A stretch of DNA of 64,000 bases, taken from the NCBI RefSeq assembly GCF_002412165.1, contig NZ_NXIA01000001.1, positions 124,001 through 188,000 on the forward strand, in the 5' to 3' direction. Both the position numbers and the translations under genes were made by a program. Source of the stretch: Curtobacterium sp. 'Ferrero'. GTDB lineage: Bacteria; Actinomycetota; Actinomycetes; Actinomycetales; Microbacteriaceae. The notes beneath the pieces were generated by a model that was not told the origin of the DNA, ran no database searches, and saw only the letters and a list, made by a program, of their open reading frames with translations. Shown here one piece after another: positions 43,064-53,373 of this stretch. The stretch's first letter is position 1; the number at the start of each line of letters is the position of its first letter.

Positions 43064-43296
43064 ACCCCAACGCTAACCCGGCTCGACGCCGTGGTCGGGC
43101 CCGGCACGCGGGCGCGCGGCCGCCTCCCAGCCTCGCCCTGGAGGCACGACTCGCCTCCGTCCCGCCGGTCGCCGCCGCTCGGCAGCGCACGACCGAGATC
43201 ACTCGGCATCGCGGTTCCGCGCTGTTCGATCGGCTCCCGGTCGGGCTCCGACGGTCCGCACCGGCGCGCACGACACGGCCCAGCGGCTCAGGACGA

Positions 43297-43332
43297 CGGG
43301 ACGCCGCCCTCCCGGAGGAGGACGGCGTCCCG
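43297..43332 (-). terminator. Hairpin after eno
   Basis: CGGGACGCCG (43297-43306) pairs with CGGCGTCCCG (43323-43332), with a further partial CCTCC/GGAGG inside. It lies just past the enolase stop. No T-run. Confidence 0.6.
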
Positions 43333-43348
43333 GTGGTCGTGCCGGCGC

Positions 43349-44677
<1,329 letters not shown>

Positions 44678-44756
44678 CTACCGAGGCCCGGTGGTGCGGA
44701 CACTCCGCATGACGCTCGCCGTGGAGAACTCCCGGTGACGCACAGGCCTCGGCCGG

Positions 44757-46001
44757 TCAGCCGAGTGGGCGGAACTCGATCCCGTCGAGCGAGGTGGTGT
44801 CGGCCCGGACCGACGTGAACGCGCCGAAGCCCTGCGCCGCGAGCGCCGCGAGCTGGTTCTTCGTGTTCTTCGCGCGCTTCTCGAGCCGGACGCGCTGGTG
44901 CGTCGCGAGCGCCTCGGTCTTGAGCGCGGCGAGTCGGACCGGTTCGACGTCCTTGTCGTAGAGCAGCACGACCGCGTCGGCCGACTCGGCGTCCGGCAAC
45001 GTGACGAGGTCGACGAGGCGCTCGAACCCGAGGGAGAACCCGACCGCCGGGACGTCCTGCCCGAGGAAGCGCCCGATCATGCCGTCGTAGCGTCCGCCGC
45101 CGCCGAGGCTGTACCCGAAGTCGGGGTGCGCGACCTCGAAGATCGTGCCGGTGTAGTAGCCCATGCCGCGCACGAGGGTCGGGTCGAACCGGAGGTCCAC
45201 GCCGCCCAGTGCCGCACGGAGACGCGTCAGGTCGTCGAACGCCGCCGCGTCGAGCCAGTCGGCCCCGCGGACGGACTCCCAGTCGGCCGACTCGAGCGCC
45301 CGGATGGTGTCCTCGAGCCCGGGCAGGTCGGAGCCGGTGGTCTCCCGGAGCTCGGCGGCGACCCCGTCCGCGCCGATCTTGTCGAGCTTGTCGATCGTGA
45401 TCAGCGCCCGGTCGGCAGCGGCGGGGTCCGTGATCCCCCACGACGCGAGCAGCCCGAGGAGGATGCGCCGGTCGTTGATGCGGATCGACGTCCCGGACAC
45501 CCCGAGGGCATCGAGCGCGTCGGTGGTCGCTCGGATGAGCTCGATCTCGGCGAGCTGCCCGGGTTCACCGAGGATGTCGATGTCGCACTGGACGAACTGC
45601 CGGTAGCGCCCCTTCTGCGGACGCTCGGCGCGCCACACCGGCGCGATCTGGACCGACCGGAAGACCGTCGGCAGCTCGGCACGGTGCGAGGCGTAGAAGC
45701 GGGCGAGCGGGACCGTCAGGTCGAACCGCAGTCCGAGATCGGCGAGATCGAGCGGGGCGTCGGCGGCTCGGAGGTCCTCGACGCCCAGGCCGCGCTTCAT
45801 GACGGCGAACGCGAGCTTCTCGTTGTCGCCGCCGAGCCCGGAGTGGAGCCGCGCCGCGTCCTCGACCACCGGGGTCTCGATCTCGTCGAACCCGTGGCGT
45901 GAGTAGACACCACGAACGACGCCGAGCACGTGCTCGCGACGGGCCTTGTCCGCAGGGAGGAAGTCACGCATGCCACGGGGTGCCGTCACGGTCGTCGCCA
46001 T
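44757..46001 (-). CDS. hisS: Histidyl-tRNA synthetase
   Basis: Class II aminoacyl-tRNA synthetase charging tRNA-His. 414 residues: PRGMRDFLPADKARREHVL, motif 2 VFRSVQIAPVWRAERPQKGR followed by YRQFVQCDIDILG, the histidine A motif LVRGMGYYTGTIFEV, GGGGRYDGMIGRF, motif 3 VGFSLGFERLVDLV, then the anticodon-binding domain. ATG 46001 is six bases from CAGGAT (plus 46008-46013), which implies a leaderless mRNA and hence no leader-based regulation. Confidence 0.96.
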   Translation of the reverse strand: MATTVTAPRGMRDFLPADKARREHVLGVVRGVYSRHGFDEIETPVVEDAARLHSGLGGDNEKLAFAVMKRGLGVEDLRAADAPLDLADLGLRFDLTVPLARFYASHRAELPTVFRSVQIAPVWRAERPQKGRYRQFVQCDIDILGEPGQLAEIELIRATTDALDALGVSGTSIRINDRRILLGLLASWGITDPAAADRALITIDKLDKIGADGVAAELRETTGSDLPGLEDTIRALESADWESVRGADWLDAAAFDDLTRLRAALGGVDLRFDPTLVRGMGYYTGTIFEVAHPDFGYSLGGGGRYDGMIGRFLGQDVPAVGFSLGFERLVDLVTLPDAESADAVVLLYDKDVEPVRLAALKTEALATHQRVRLEKRAKNTKNQLAALAAQGFGAFTSVRADTTSLDGIEFRPLG

Positions 46002-46067
46002 GTCTCGATCCTGCCAGAACGGACCGGGCGGGTTGCACGACCATCTCCGGTCTGATATTCTTCATCC

Positions 46068-46215
46068 AGTACCTCGGACTGCGGATGCCTGATCCATCCG
46101 CTGTCCGATCGTGTGGGCAACGTGCTGCAGTGTGCCCCACGGTGAGCGGGTCTCCACTCATGCTCCGATTCCCTGCGTGCGTGAGTGGCCCGCTCGCGGG
46201 CGCCCTCCTTTTTTT
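46068..46215 (+). ncRNA. Candidate small RNA of about 148 nt
   Basis: TTGCAC (46033-46038) and TATTCT (46056-46061), 17 bases apart, form a weak sigma-A-like promoter. The downstream hairpin GCCCGC-TC-GCGGGC (46188-46201) is followed by GCCCTCC and seven Ts (46209-46215), a classic intrinsic terminator with no gene ahead of it. No start codon with a ribosome site lies between. A second pairing, CGCCCTCC with GGAGGGCG (46201-46208 / 46223-46230), overlaps the T-run. Confidence 0.35.
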
Positions 46216-46388
46216 CGGGTTGGGAGGGCGTCCGCATTCTCTTCGTCGGATGCCTTCACGCCACCGAAGCCCGCGTCCACGGCACCGATGTGCCAGTGGT
46301 CGGAGCTCGCGCAACGCCGCGACGCCCCATCGAGTAGCGCACGCGGATCTGATCACTTTGCATGCGAGAGCCCATCCGCAGGAACGAC

Positions 46389-46426
46389 GGCGGCCTCCGC
46401 ACCACGCAATCGGTGCGGAGGCCGCC
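46389..46426 (-). terminator. Hairpin terminator of the small PLDc_N-like gene
   Basis: A perfect 15-bp stem, GGCGGCCTCCGCACC (46389-46403) with its complement (46412-46426), 8-base loop, 15 bases past the stop. Confidence 0.75.
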
Positions 46427-46441
46427 TCTGACGGAACCGGC

Positions 46442-46693
46442 TCAGCTCGTCGAGACGCCTCTCCGAGACGCCGACCCGCTTTGACGGCGGCCAACGAAGA
46501 ACCACGCGGCCGGACCAAGGAACGGCATGACGATCGCCACGACGGCCCAGACGAGCGCCACGATCACGCCCATCTCTGCGGCGTGCCTCCCGATCGAGAT
46601 CAGCGCGGCGACGAGCAGCGCGAACATCACGACCGTGAGAGCGCCCCAGATCAGGTCGTAGGACATCGGGATGACAGGATTGCTGGACTCCAT
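46442..46693 (-). CDS. Small two-helix membrane protein, PLDc_N-like
   Basis: 83 residues with two membrane helices: DLIWGALTVVMFALLVAALI and VIVALVWAVVAIVMPFLGPAAWFFVG, ending GRRQSG. The second helix with its Pro-x-x-Gly-Pro and terminal Gly-Arg-Arg matches the phospholipase-D-nuclease N-terminal (PLDc_N) domain, which occurs alone in many Actinobacteria. The function is unknown. ATG 46693 has GTAGGGA upstream; GTG 46720 would add nine residues. Confidence 0.75.
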   Translation of the reverse strand: MESSNPVIPMSYDLIWGALTVVMFALLVAALISIGRHAAEMGVIVALVWAVVAIVMPFLGPAAWFFVGRRQSGSASRRGVSTS

Positions 46694-46869
46694 CGCGGTC
46701 CCTACCTCTCGCTCGGCCACGTGCCCCGGACGGTATCACCGTGCCGGGCCAGTGGCGACAGTGTCAGTTGTTCGAAGCCGAGGTCGAGCCGCCGCGGCCG
46801 GCGCGGCGCCCCACCCTCGGCACGCTTCCCTTCGGTCGGCACGACGAGTTCTCCCGCTCGGCACGCGAC

Positions 46870-47577
46870 TCAGGCGTCCGCGGCGCGCCCCGCCTCCTCG
46901 AGCGCCATGACCGCCGCACGCAGGCTCGCGACCGGATCGACGCCGTCCCGCCGGGCCGCGGCGACCGCCCGGAGCGCCCGGGTCCCCCACGCCGTGTCGA
47001 CCCGCCCGGCACCGGCCGCGACGACGTCACCCGCGAGGACGACGACGTCACCCGCGAGGACGTCGACCGCGGCGTCGTTCTCGGTCCCCGCGCCGCCGAC
47101 GGACGCGACGACCGTGTCGGCGTCCCCACGCACCTCCAGGCGTTCCAGGAGCTTGACCGCCCGCTCGAGCGGCGGCATCGCCCGGGGCACCCCGTCCAGG
47201 GCGCTGCGCCGCGCAGCCTTCTCCGCCGCCTTCGCCGCACGCCACACGCGTTCGACGTCACCGACCGTGTCCGCCCGCTCGTCCCCGAACACGTGCGGGT
47301 GTCGGCGGACCATCTTGTCCCGGACGCCGGCGGCGACGTCTTCGAGATCGAACGATCGCGCGATCCCCGCGTGCAGCACGACCTGGTACAGGACGTCGCC
47401 GAGTTCCTCCCGGATCTCGACCTCGTCGTCCGCATCGACGGCGTCGACGAGTTCGTAGACCTCCTCCACCGCGTACCGGGCGAGCGAGGCGTGGGTCTGC
47501 TCGTGGTTCCAGACGCAGCCACCCTCGGGCGCGAGGAGACGGGCGACGACGCCCTCGAGGTCGGTCACGGCACTCAT
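46870..47577 (-). CDS. mazG: MazG nucleoside triphosphate pyrophosphohydrolase
   Basis: Hydrolyses (d)NTPs to monophosphates and PPi, housecleaning of aberrant nucleotides. 235 residues. The MazG domain has GGCVWNHEQTHASLARYAVEE, followed by VYELVDAV (ExxE) and EIREELGDVLYQVVLHAGIA (ExxD), with KMVRRHPHVFGDE after it. A second part is low in similarity and includes a tandem duplication (DVLAGDVVVLAGDVV, encoded by repeated GACGTCACCCGCGAGGA near 47025-47062). ATG 47577. Confidence 0.92.
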   Translation of the reverse strand: MSAVTDLEGVVARLLAPEGGCVWNHEQTHASLARYAVEEVYELVDAVDADDEVEIREELGDVLYQVVLHAGIARSFDLEDVAAGVRDKMVRRHPHVFGDERADTVGDVERVWRAAKAAEKAARRSALDGVPRAMPPLERAVKLLERLEVRGDADTVVASVGGAGTENDAAVDVLAGDVVVLAGDVVAAGAGRVDTAWGTRALRAVAAARRDGVDPVASLRAAVMALEEAGRAADA

Positions 47578-47699
47578 GGGCCCATGCTCGCACGCCGACC
47601 CTTCCGCCCGGCGGGTTGTCAGTGTTGTCCGGTATCCTGGACGTGGCGTGTCGGGAAGTCTGGTCGACGGTCCGTTCCCCGAACCCACGAAGAGAGACC

Positions 47700-48878
47700 A
47701 TGCTGGCACTCCTCCGCTCCCCGCGCTTCAGCGCCATCGCTCTGCTGACCGCCGCCGTCCTCGGCCTCGTCGTCGCGAACTCCCCGCTCGGCCCCGGCCT
47801 CGAGACGGCACTCGACGCGCACTCGCCGTGGGGCGCGGTCGGCCTCGACCTCTCGGTGTCGCACTGGATCAGCGACGGCCTGCTCGCGGTGTTCTTCCTG
47901 CTCGTCGCGATCGAGCTCAAGCAGGAGCTGGTGGCCGGTGAGCTGTCGAACCCGAAGACGGCGGTGATCCCGGCGATCGCGGCGATCGGCGGCGTGGTGG
48001 TCCCGGCCGGTGTCTTCCTCGCGATGACGGCCGGCACCGAGTACACGCACGGCTGGCCGATCCCGACCGCGACCGACATCGCCTTCGCGCTCGGCGTCCT
48101 CGCGATGTTCGGCCGCGGGCTGCCGTCCACGGTGCGCGTCTTCCTGCTCGCGCTCGCGGTCCTCGACGACCTCATCGCGATCATCATCATCGCCGTGGTG
48201 TTCGCCCACGACACCGACTTCACCGCACTCGGCGGCGCGGTCGTCGTGCTCGTGCTGTTCTGGCTCCTCGGCCGGATGCTGCAGCGCGGCGGTGCCGCAC
48301 GGCCGTGGCTCATCACGGGCATGGTCGTCCTCGGGCTGCTGGAGTGGTGGCTGGTCTACCACTCGGGTGTGCACGCGACGATCGCCGGCGTGGCGCTCGG
48401 TCTGCTGCTCCCCCGACCGACCGGGCACGTCCTCTACGAGCGCGTGGAGCCCTGGTCGAACGGACTCGTGCTGCCGTTGTTCGCGTTCGCCTCCGCCGCG
48501 GTGCTGATCCCGGACGTCGGACTCGGCGAGCTCTCGCCCACGTTCTGGGCCGTGGTGGTCGCGCTCCCGGTCGGCAAGGTCGTGGGCATCACGATCTTCG
48601 GCGCGGTGGCGACCCGACTCTTCCGTGCACCGGGTCGGGCGACCCTGTCGTTCGGCTCGATCGTCACCGTCGGCGTGCTGGGCGGGATCGGCTTCACGGT
48701 GTCGCTCCTCATGAACGAGTTGGCGTTCGCGCAGGACGGCGAGGTGCTCGACGAGGGTGTCCTCGCGGTCCTCGTCGGCTCCGGCATCTCGATGGTGGCG
48801 TCGGCCGTGCTGGTCAGCATCCGTGCGAAGCGGTACCGCGAGCGCCGGGAGCTGTCGGAGGCCGAGTCCACCGAGTAG
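47700..48878 (+). CDS. nhaA: Na+/H+ antiporter NhaA
   Basis: 392-residue electrogenic sodium/proton antiporter with about twelve helices. Signatures are NSPLGPGLE at helix 1, HWISDGLLAVFFLLVAIELKQE, WPIPTATDIAFALGVLAMFGRG (with the Asp) and VFLLALAVLDDLIAIIIIAVVF containing the ion-binding Asp-Asp pair. GIGFTVSLLMNELAF lies near the end. ATG 47700 has AAGAGAGACC upstream; the open frame continues to 47616 but without a site. Confidence 0.95.
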   Translation: MLALLRSPRFSAIALLTAAVLGLVVANSPLGPGLETALDAHSPWGAVGLDLSVSHWISDGLLAVFFLLVAIELKQELVAGELSNPKTAVIPAIAAIGGVVVPAGVFLAMTAGTEYTHGWPIPTATDIAFALGVLAMFGRGLPSTVRVFLLALAVLDDLIAIIIIAVVFAHDTDFTALGGAVVVLVLFWLLGRMLQRGGAARPWLITGMVVLGLLEWWLVYHSGVHATIAGVALGLLLPRPTGHVLYERVEPWSNGLVLPLFAFASAAVLIPDVGLGELSPTFWAVVVALPVGKVVGITIFGAVATRLFRAPGRATLSFGSIVTVGVLGGIGFTVSLLMNELAFAQDGEVLDEGVLAVLVGSGISMVASAVLVSIRAKRYRERRELSEAESTE

Positions 48879-48910
48879 CGCGCTGCTCGCAGTCCGCGGC
48901 TGCCACCGCT

Positions 48911-48952
48911 GGACGACGCCGCCGCTGTCGTCCGACAACGGCGGCGTCGTCC
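48911..48952 (+). terminator. Hairpin after nhaA
   Basis: GGACGACGCCGCCG (48911-48924) pairs with CGGCGGCGTCGTCC (48939-48952); the loop contains a further TGTCG/CGACA pairing. It starts 32 bases past the stop. Confidence 0.75.
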
Positions 48953-48969
48953 CGCGGCCACATGTCCGA

Positions 48970-49005
48970 CGGGAGGCGCGGTACCGGCCCGCCCCGCGCC
49001 TCCCG
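48970..49005. terminator. Family A palindrome, copy 7
   Basis: 12-bp perfect stem (48970-48981 and 48994-49005) with core CGGGAGGCGCGG, truncated on its outer side. It is 15 bases from copy 8, giving a tandem pair at the nhaA/mfd convergent junction. Confidence 0.75.
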
Positions 49006-49020
49006 ACAGACCACGCGCGC

Positions 49021-49060
49021 GACGGGAGGCGCGGTGCCGGGCCGCCCCGCGCCTCCCGTC
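49021..49060. terminator. Family A palindrome, copy 8, reaching into the mfd stop codon
   Basis: 14-bp perfect stem (49021-49034 and 49047-49060) with a 12-base loop. The last two bases of the right arm are part of the mfd stop codon (49059-49061). Confidence 0.8.
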
Positions 49061-52000
49061 AGGCAGCCGCCTCGGCGGGCGTCTTCGACGCCCCGTACAC
49101 GGCGGTGAGGATGCTCTCCACCCACTGGATCAGGGCGTCGTCCGGCAGGACCTCGCCGTGCGGCTTCGGCAGCGGGATGCTCGTTGCGTTCTGCTGCGGG
49201 AACCACCGGGCGCCCGGGAACATGCGCTTCAGCCGCACCTGGGCCGAGTCGGCGAGCTCCTTGCCCGCGACGCGGAGGTTCGAGCCCATGACGACGACGT
49301 CGGACAGGCCGACCTGCTGCGCCATGCGCCGGAGCCGCGAGACCTCGACCAGGGTGAGGACGGCCTGCGGCGGCTGCCCGTAGCGGTCGGTGAGCTCGTC
49401 GAGGACCATGTCGATCGCTTCGGGTTGCGCCGTCGGGGCGGAGGCCGCGGAGAGCTTCTGGTACGCCTCGAGCCGGAGACGCTCGGACTCGACGTAGTCC
49501 TCCGGGATGTGCGCGTCGACCGGGATCTCGAGCCGGAGCTCGGTCTGCCCCTCGGCGACCTCCCCGCGGAACTGCGACACCGCCTCGCCGATCATGCGGA
49601 GGTACAGGTCGAAGCCGACGCCCGCGATGTGGCCGGACTGCTCGCCACCGAGGAGGTTGCCCGCACCGCGGATCTCGAGGTCCTTCATCGCGACCTGCAT
49701 GCCCGCGCCGAGCTCGTTGTTCGCGGCGATGGTCTCGAGGCGGTCCTGCGCGGTCTCGGAGAGCGGCTTGTCGGCGTCGTAGAGGAAGTACGCGTAGCCG
49801 CGCTCCCGTCCACGACCGACGCGCCCGCGGAGCTGGTGCAGCTGCGACAACCCGTACTTGTCGGCCTTGTCGATGATGAGCGTGTTGGCGTTCGCGATGT
49901 CGAGCCCGGTCTCGACGATGGTGGTGGACACGAGGACGTCGAACCGACGCTCCCAGAAGTCGACCATCACCTGCTCGAGGGTGCCCTCGGACATCTGCCC
50001 GTGCGCCACGGCGATCCGGGCCTCGGGCACGATCTCGGCGAGGTGCGCGGCGACGGACTGGATGTCCTTGACGCGGTTGTGCACGTAGAACACCTGGCCC
50101 TCGCGGAGGAGCTCACGACGGATGGCCGCGGCGACCTGCAGGTCGGACTGCGGGCCGACGAACGTGAGGATCGGGTGGCGGTCCTCCGGCGGGGTGGCCA
50201 GGGTCGACATCTCCCGGATGCCCGTGACCGCCATCTCGAGCGAGCGCGGGATCGGCGTCGCTGACATCGCGAGGACGTCGACGTTCGTCTTGAGCTTCTT
50301 GAGCTGGTCCTTGTGCTCGACGCCGAAGCGCTGCTCCTCGTCGATGATGACGAGGCCGACGTCCTTGAACTGCACGTTCTGCGACAGGATCCGGTGCGTC
50401 CCGATGACGATGTCGACGGTGCCGTCCGCGAGCCCCGCGATCGTCTCCTTCGACTCCTTCTCGGTCTGGAACCGGCTGAGCGCGCGCAGGTGCACCGGAA
50501 AGCCGGCGAACCGCTCCTGGAACGTCTCCATGTGCTGGCGGACGAGCAGGGTCGTCGGCACGAGGACGGCGACCTGCTTGCCGTCCTGCACGGCCTTGAA
50601 CGCCGCGCGGATCGCGACCTCGGTCTTGCCGTAGCCGACGTCGCCGGAGAGCAGCCGGTCCATGGGGATCGGGCGCTCCATGTCGCGCTTGATCTCGTCG
50701 ATGGTCGTGAGCTGATCGGCGGTCTCGGCGAACGGGAACGCTTCCTCGAGCTCCCGCTGCCACGGGGTGTCCGGACCGAACGCGTGCCCCTTCGAGGCCA
50801 TGCGCGCCGAGTACAGCTTGACGAGGTCGACGGCGATGTCGCGGACGGCCTTGCGCGCCTTGGACTTCGCGGCCGCCCAGTCCGAGCCGCCCATCTTCGA
50901 GAGCGTGGGGCTCTCACCGCCGACGTAGCGGGAGAGCTGGTCGAGCTGGTCGGTCGGCACGAAGAGCTTGTCGCCCGGGTACCCACGCTTCGACGGTGCG
51001 TACTCGATCACGAGGTACTCGCGCTGCGTCTTCACCGCGTTGCGGCCGCCGGAGCTCACCTCGCGCGAGACGAGCTCGACGAACTTGCCGATGCCGTGCG
51101 TCGCGTGCACCACGACGTCGCCCGGCTTGAGCTGCAGCGGGTCGACGACGTTCTTGCGCCGCCCGGCGAGCTTCTTCACCGTGCGGGCGCCCTGCTGGAC
51201 GCTGCGGCCGTAGAACTCGGCCTCGCTGAGGACCGCGATGCGCGGATCGGGGATCGCGAAGCCGTGCTCGACGGTCGCGGTGGTCACGATGGCGACACCC
51301 GGCTCGGGAGGCGCGGTGAGGGCTTCGGCACGGGCTGCGACCCCGGCGTCGGCGAGGACCTGTACCGCCCGTTCGACGAGTCCCTTGCCCTGGGCGGTCA
51401 CCACGACGGCCCATCCGTCGTCGGTCAGCTGCTTGACGTGCGCGATCGCGCCGTCGGCGCTTCCGGCGAAACTCGGGATCGCGTCAGCGCGGACCCGGAT
51501 GTAGTCGCCGGCTTCGGCTGCGGCCTCCGCGTCGGTGAGCACACGCTGCTCGTCGCCCTCGTCGAGCCCGGAGTCGAACGGCGACACCGTCCACCAGATG
51601 CGCTGGCCGCGGCCGTTCTTCAGCTGCTGGACGGTGAGGAAGTTGCCCGCGTCGAGGTCGATCGGTGCCTGGGCTCCGGCCACGGCGGCGCTCCACGCGG
51701 CCTGGAGGAACTCGGTGTTCGTCTCGGCGAGGCTGTGGGCACGCCCACTGACCCGCTCGGGCGAGAACACGGCGATGACGGCGGCATCGGGCAGGTAGCT
51801 CGTGACCGGCACGAGGTCCTGCACCAGTGCCGGGGCGAGCGACTCCATGCCCTCGACCGGGATGCCCTCCGCGATCTTCGCGAGCATCTGGGACAGGTTC
51901 GGGAACTCGTGGAGCATCTCGCGCGCCCGCTGCCGGACGTCGTCGGAGAGCAGCAGCTCGCGCGAAGCGGTCAGTTCGACCTGCCCGAGGTCCTCGTCGG

Positions 52001-52667
52001 TGGTGCGCTGGTCGGCGACGGAGAACGCCTTGATCGCCTCGATCTCGTCGCCGAAGAAGTCGACCCGCACGGGGTGGTCGGCGGTCGGCGGGAAGACGTC
52101 GAGGATGCCGCCACGGACGGCGAACTCGCCGCGGCGGGTGACGAGGTCGACCCGGGCGTACGCGAGGTCGACGAGCTGGGACGCGATCGCTCCGAGGTCG
52201 TTGCCGCGGGACCCGGTGCGCAGCACGACGGGGGCCAGGGCGGTGAGGTTGCTCGCGATCGGCTGCAGTGCGGCGCGGACACTCGCCACCACGACCGTCG
52301 TGCGGCGCGCATCGGCGGGGGCGTCCTGCCACGCGGCGAGCTTCCGGAGGGTCGCGATCCGGGTACCCACCGTCTGCGCGCTCGGGCTGAGGCGCTCGTG
52401 CGGCAGGGTCTCCCACGCGGGGAACTCGAGCACGTCGGCGTCGGGGATCGTGCTGCCGACGGCATCACGGACGGCCTCGGCCTCGCGCCCCGTCGCGGTG
52501 ATCACGAAGACGCACTTGGGGCCGTTCCGCTCGGCGAGCAGCGCGGCGAGCAGCGGGACGCGCAGGCCGTCGACGACCGAGAAGTCGGCGTCACGCGGTG
52601 CCGCGCGGAGGACGCGATCGAACGCGGAGGCGCGCGAGAGCGCAGGGATGATGCCCGAGATCGTCAC
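49059..52667 (-). CDS. mfd: Transcription-repair coupling factor Mfd
   Basis: 1202-residue ATP-dependent translocase that removes stalled RNA polymerase and recruits UvrA. Regions in order: a UvrB-like N-terminal module (PAWETLPHERLSPSAQTVG, YARVDLVTRRGEFAVRGGI), the RNA-polymerase-interacting CarD-like domain (LKPGDVVVHATHGIGKFVEL), helicase domain 1 with Walker A LLSGDVGYGKTEVAIRAAF and DEEQRFGVEHK, helicase domain 2 (STTIVETGLDIANANTLII, QLRGRVGRGRERGYAY) and a C-terminal TRCF domain. The GTG at 52667 is seven bases from TACCAT (plus 52675-52680), leaderless-like. Confidence 0.97.
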   Translation of the reverse strand: MTISGIIPALSRASAFDRVLRAAPRDADFSVVDGLRVPLLAALLAERNGPKCVFVITATGREAEAVRDAVGSTIPDADVLEFPAWETLPHERLSPSAQTVGTRIATLRKLAAWQDAPADARRTTVVVASVRAALQPIASNLTALAPVVLRTGSRGNDLGAIASQLVDLAYARVDLVTRRGEFAVRGGILDVFPPTADHPVRVDFFGDEIEAIKAFSVADQRTTDEDLGQVELTASRELLLSDDVRQRAREMLHEFPNLSQMLAKIAEGIPVEGMESLAPALVQDLVPVTSYLPDAAVIAVFSPERVSGRAHSLAETNTEFLQAAWSAAVAGAQAPIDLDAGNFLTVQQLKNGRGQRIWWTVSPFDSGLDEGDEQRVLTDAEAAAEAGDYIRVRADAIPSFAGSADGAIAHVKQLTDDGWAVVVTAQGKGLVERAVQVLADAGVAARAEALTAPPEPGVAIVTTATVEHGFAIPDPRIAVLSEAEFYGRSVQQGARTVKKLAGRRKNVVDPLQLKPGDVVVHATHGIGKFVELVSREVSSGGRNAVKTQREYLVIEYAPSKRGYPGDKLFVPTDQLDQLSRYVGGESPTLSKMGGSDWAAAKSKARKAVRDIAVDLVKLYSARMASKGHAFGPDTPWQRELEEAFPFAETADQLTTIDEIKRDMERPIPMDRLLSGDVGYGKTEVAIRAAFKAVQDGKQVAVLVPTTLLVRQHMETFQERFAGFPVHLRALSRFQTEKESKETIAGLADGTVDIVIGTHRILSQNVQFKDVGLVIIDEEQRFGVEHKDQLKKLKTNVDVLAMSATPIPRSLEMAVTGIREMSTLATPPEDRHPILTFVGPQSDLQVAAAIRRELLREGQVFYVHNRVKDIQSVAAHLAEIVPEARIAVAHGQMSEGTLEQVMVDFWERRFDVLVSTTIVETGLDIANANTLIIDKADKYGLSQLHQLRGRVGRGRERGYAYFLYDADKPLSETAQDRLETIAANNELGAGMQVAMKDLEIRGAGNLLGGEQSGHIAGVGFDLYLRMIGEAVSQFRGEVAEGQTELRLEIPVDAHIPEDYVESERLRLEAYQKLSAASAPTAQPEAIDMVLDELTDRYGQPPQAVLTLVEVSRLRRMAQQVGLSDVVVMGSNLRVAGKELADSAQVRLKRMFPGARWFPQQNATSIPLPKPHGEVLPDDALIQWVESILTAVYGASKTPAEAAA

Positions 52668-52757
52668 TCAGGACATGGTACCGGGGCCCTCCGACAGCCG
52701 GGCGTGCGTGCGCGGCTGGCGAACGGGGAGCGGCCGGCGGACCGGACCGGCGTCCGC

Positions 52758-53342
52758 TCAGGAGGGGGCGTGGATGCGCTGTTGGGCGGCGAGGAGTCCG
52801 AGGTCCGCGATCGCCTCGACCGCGTCGGCGCCGTCGGCGAGCAGGTTCGGCAGGACCTTGCGCTCCGTGGGCGAGAAGTCGCGCAACACGTAGTCGGCCG
52901 GGTCCTGGCGTCCCGGGGGTCGGCCGATGCCGATCCGCACCCGGGCGAACTCGTTCGTGCCGGTCGCCTTGATGATGTCCCGCAGTCCGTTGTGGCCGCC
53001 GTGCCCGCCGTTGCCCTTGAGCTTGACGGTGTCGAACGGCAGGTCGAGCTCGTCGTGCACCACGATGAGCGACCGGGCATCGAGGCCGTAGAAGCCGAGG
53101 ACGGACGAGACGGGGCCGCCGGAGGTGTTCATGAACGAGCCGGGCTTCGCGAGCACGAGCTTCGGGCCGCCCGGCACCAGGCGTCCCTCGGCGACCTGGT
53201 TCGGTGTCTTGTGCTTCTTGAACGTCGCACGCATCCGTGCGGCGAGTTCGTCGAGGACCATCTGGCCGACGTTGTGGCGGTTGCCGGCGTAGCCGGGCCC
53301 GGGGTTCCCGAGCCCGACCACGACGAACACGTTGTCTGCCAT
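52758..53342 (-). CDS. pth: Peptidyl-tRNA hydrolase
   Basis: Releases peptides from prematurely dropped peptidyl-tRNA. 194 residues with VVGLGNPGPGYAGNRHNVGQ (catalytic His in NRHNVG), KPGSFMNTSGGPVSSVLGFY, LIVVHDELDLPFDTVKLK (catalytic Asp) and GGHGGHNGLRDIIKATG. ATG 53342 lies 31 bases after the L25 gene; the L25-pth pairing is the usual order. The open frame extends upstream into L25 only as a shadow. Confidence 0.96.
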   Translation of the reverse strand: MADNVFVVVGLGNPGPGYAGNRHNVGQMVLDELAARMRATFKKHKTPNQVAEGRLVPGGPKLVLAKPGSFMNTSGGPVSSVLGFYGLDARSLIVVHDELDLPFDTVKLKGNGGHGGHNGLRDIIKATGTNEFARVRIGIGRPPGRQDPADYVLRDFSPTERKVLPNLLADGADAVEAIADLGLLAAQQRIHAPS

Positions 53343-53373
53343 CAGCGTCGGCCAGATGTCCTGGTCGGAGGTG

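Larger units (their letters stand above)
46014..46441. other. Gene-free stretch upstream of hisS with a candidate small-RNA locus
   Basis: About 430 bases without a convincing reading frame and visibly less GC-rich. It includes a plus-strand promoter-like pair, a hairpin with a T7 run ending at 46215, and the terminator of the small membrane gene near 46389-46426. Small open frames here lack Shine-Dalgarno sites and typical codon bias. Confidence 0.6.

Noticed and set aside
46002-46441. T-box or riboswitch leader for hisS
   Set aside because: No T-box core is seen, and CAGGAT six bases before the ATG suggests the hisS mRNA has no leader.
45964-46518. Small open frames in the region upstream of hisS
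   Set aside because: No ribosome site, poor codon bias, and overlap with the hisS start in another frame.
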